Assembly (NCBI GenBank): GCA_027028245.1
Contig: JALVJO010000106.1
Span: 1 to 34,114 of the forward strand
DNA length: 34,114 bases
Direction: 5' to 3'
From: Deltaproteobacteria bacterium
GTDB taxonomy: Bacteria; Desulfobacterota; Dissulfuribacteria; Dissulfuribacterales; QOAL01
Shown here: positions 33,039 through 34,114 of the stretch, in pieces
Layout: every line of letters begins with the position of its first letter
How positions within the stretch are numbered: the stretch's first letter is position 1
Program-made: the position numbers and the translations under genes
Notes under the pieces: generated by a model
Databases searched by the model: none
What the model saw: the letters and a program-made list of their open reading frames with translations, nothing else
What the model was told of the DNA's origin: nothing

Positions 33039-33863
33039 CTATTTGCCGCCAAGCTCCCTGGATCTTTCTGCTGCAGCCCTGACAGCATCCATGACGGCTG
33101 CCAATAGCCCTTGTTTTTCAAGGTGATAGATGCCATGGATAGTTGTGCCGCCGGGGCTGGTAACCATGGAAACCAGCTCCTGGGGATGTCTTCTGGTCTC
33201 CTGGCACATCCTGGCAGAACCTATCACGGTCTGAATGGCCAGCTCTGCAGCTGTGGTCCTGGGAAGCCCCTCCCTTATGCCGGCCTGTATCAGGGCTTCG
33301 ATGAACAGGAAACAGTAAGCCGGACCACTGCCGCTGAGACCGGTTACCGCATCCATAAGCGACTCGGAAACTTCTACTGCCTTTCCCACAGCCCCGAAGA
33401 GCCTGAGGGCCCTTTCCATGTCATGCGCAAGGGCATGGGTTCCCCGGCAGAGGGCTGCAGCCCCTTCCTGGACCAGGGCCGGGGTATTAGGCATGACGCG
33501 GATGACCCTTGTTCCCTTTTCAAGGCCTGCCTCAAGCTGAAAAACGGTTACGCCTGCTGCGATGGAAATTACCAGCTTGTCCCGGGTCACAACAGGCTTC
33601 AGATCTGCCAGCACTACATCCATGACTTGGGGTTTGACAGCCAGGAGAATAACCTCTGCCAGGGCAGCTGCCTCCTGGTTGTCTGAAAAGGTCTTTATGC
33701 CGTAAGTTTTTTCCAGGTATCTTCTTCTTTCATCAAGGGGCTCTGAACAAAATATGTCGCTGGGAGGAATAACGCCCTTTACAGCAACGGCCTTTATCAG
33801 GGCCTCAGCCATCTGGCCGCCGCCTATGAAACAAATATTTTGAAAATCTGTTGAAGCGGGCAT
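33039..33863 (-). CDS. proC: Pyrroline-5-carboxylate reductase
   Basis: Last step of proline biosynthesis: reduces pyrroline-5-carboxylate with NAD(P)H. The 274-residue protein has the Rossmann motif CFIGGGQMAEALI (about 10-22), VILLAVKPQVMDVVL, RVMPNTPALVQEGA and the C-terminal signature GLSGSGPAYCFLFIEALIQAG with VTSPGGTTIHGI. All expected residues are in place. AAGGAGT lies seven bases before the ATG. It probably opens the proC-holA-HD-selenoprotein series. Confidence 0.97.
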   Translation of the reverse strand: MPASTDFQNICFIGGGQMAEALIKAVAVKGVIPPSDIFCSEPLDERRRYLEKTYGIKTFSDNQEAAALAEVILLAVKPQVMDVVLADLKPVVTRDKLVISIAAGVTVFQLEAGLEKGTRVIRVMPNTPALVQEGAAALCRGTHALAHDMERALRLFGAVGKAVEVSESLMDAVTGLSGSGPAYCFLFIEALIQAGIREGLPRTTAAELAIQTVIGSARMCQETRRHPQELVSMVTSPGGTTIHGIYHLEKQGLLAAVMDAVRAAAERSRELGGK

Positions 33864-33951
33864 ATCAAGACTCCTTCGTCTTAAAATTTCAGGGAAGAAA
33901 GGTGCACCTGAAAGCTTCCGGCTGCTTAAAAGGGGATATCTTCAAGCTGTG

Positions 33952-33984
33952 AAAAACATCCCGCACAACAAAATTCCTGCGGAT
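33952..33984 (-). terminator. Intrinsic terminator after the FeoA-domain gene
   Basis: On the minus strand ATCCGCA and TGCGGGAT pair with one bulged base around a 12-base loop, followed by GTTTTT. It lies 14 bp after the stop of the gene at the window edge. Confidence 0.5.
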
Positions 33985-33997
33985 CTAAGGGATAAAT

Positions 33998-34114
33998 TTA
34001 CCTGGCAACAGGGCTTACAATGACCTTCTGGGCAAGCCCCTTTCCCAAGGCCACCCTGGAGCCTTTGACGCTGACTATGAGCGGGCCTCCCTTATTGAGC
34101 ACTTCAACTTCCTG
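33998..34114 (-). CDS. FeoA-domain protein, C-terminal end only
   Basis: The last 38 residues of a gene that runs off the window. The text VEVLNKGGPLIVSVKGSRVALGKG, split here by the window, matches the C-terminal strands of FeoA (SH3-like) proteins, in particular GGP(L/I)IV.V.GSR.A.G. FeoA domains assist FeoB in ferrous iron uptake, or form the C-terminus of DtxR-type regulators. Which one applies cannot be told from this fragment. Confidence 0.7.
   Translation of the reverse strand, partial: QEVEVLNKGGPLIVSVKGSRVALGKGLAQKVIVSPVAR

Noticed and set aside
1-34114. Mobile elements, prophage, CRISPR or toxin-antitoxin modules
   Set aside because: No transposase, integrase, phage, cas or toxin-like sequence was seen; gene content is uniformly core.

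Overview
The window looks like chromosomal housekeeping DNA from a Gram-negative bacterium, most likely of the deltaproteobacterial/Desulfobacterota type. The reasons are a tig-clpP-clpX-lon cluster, an ApbC/Mrp protein with an extra Cys-rich N-terminus, a solo hydantoinase-A protein beside an orphan PAS histidine kinase, a FeoA-domain protein, a zinc-ribbon thioredoxin, and an outer-membrane-type lipoprotein with a SurA-like chaperone (so two membranes). The assignment is inference from gene content; no rRNA or species marker is present. I see no insertion sequence, prophage or CRISPR array.

Layout. (1) 1-6960, minus strand: a repeat copy at the left edge, an RfaH/NusG-like regulator, lon, clpX, clpP, tig and a tRNA-Leu(UAG) with its own promoter: a protein-quality-control cluster. 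(2) 7241-12911, plus strand: ndk, then a tightly overlapping run thiL-ogt-metallophosphoesterase-hyuA-histidine kinase, ended by the second, inverted copy of the edge repeat (about 12970-13076). (3) 13167-19518: mrp (minus) diverges from acs-galU-priA and a small membrane protein (plus); the mrp promoter is followed by a perfect 16-bp palindrome. (4) 19571-29232, minus strand: a small exported helical protein with its own promoter and terminator, then LOG-family protein, recO, a short RodZ-like protein, surA-like chaperone, mfd, an unknown gene, aroB and a trxC-type thioredoxin. (5) 29333-30130, plus: a lipoprotein of LolB/DUF4292 type. (6) 30209-34114, minus: a split-looking UshA-like gene, an HD-domain phosphohydrolase, holA, proC and the 3' end of a FeoA-domain gene.

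The most important observation is at 30209-31087. Two ORFs in one frame, separated only by a TGA (30935-30937), together read as one exported UshA/5'-nucleotidase-like protein. The residues right after the TGA (GGREIGGISRR) are family-like and lie upstream of any possible start codon of the second ORF. Seven bases after the TGA comes a perfect 8-bp hairpin with a GGAGG loop, matching the bacterial SECIS pattern. I therefore annotate it as a 292-residue selenoprotein with Sec at position 51, translationally coupled to the HD-domain gene before it. Gene callers will tend to truncate or split it.
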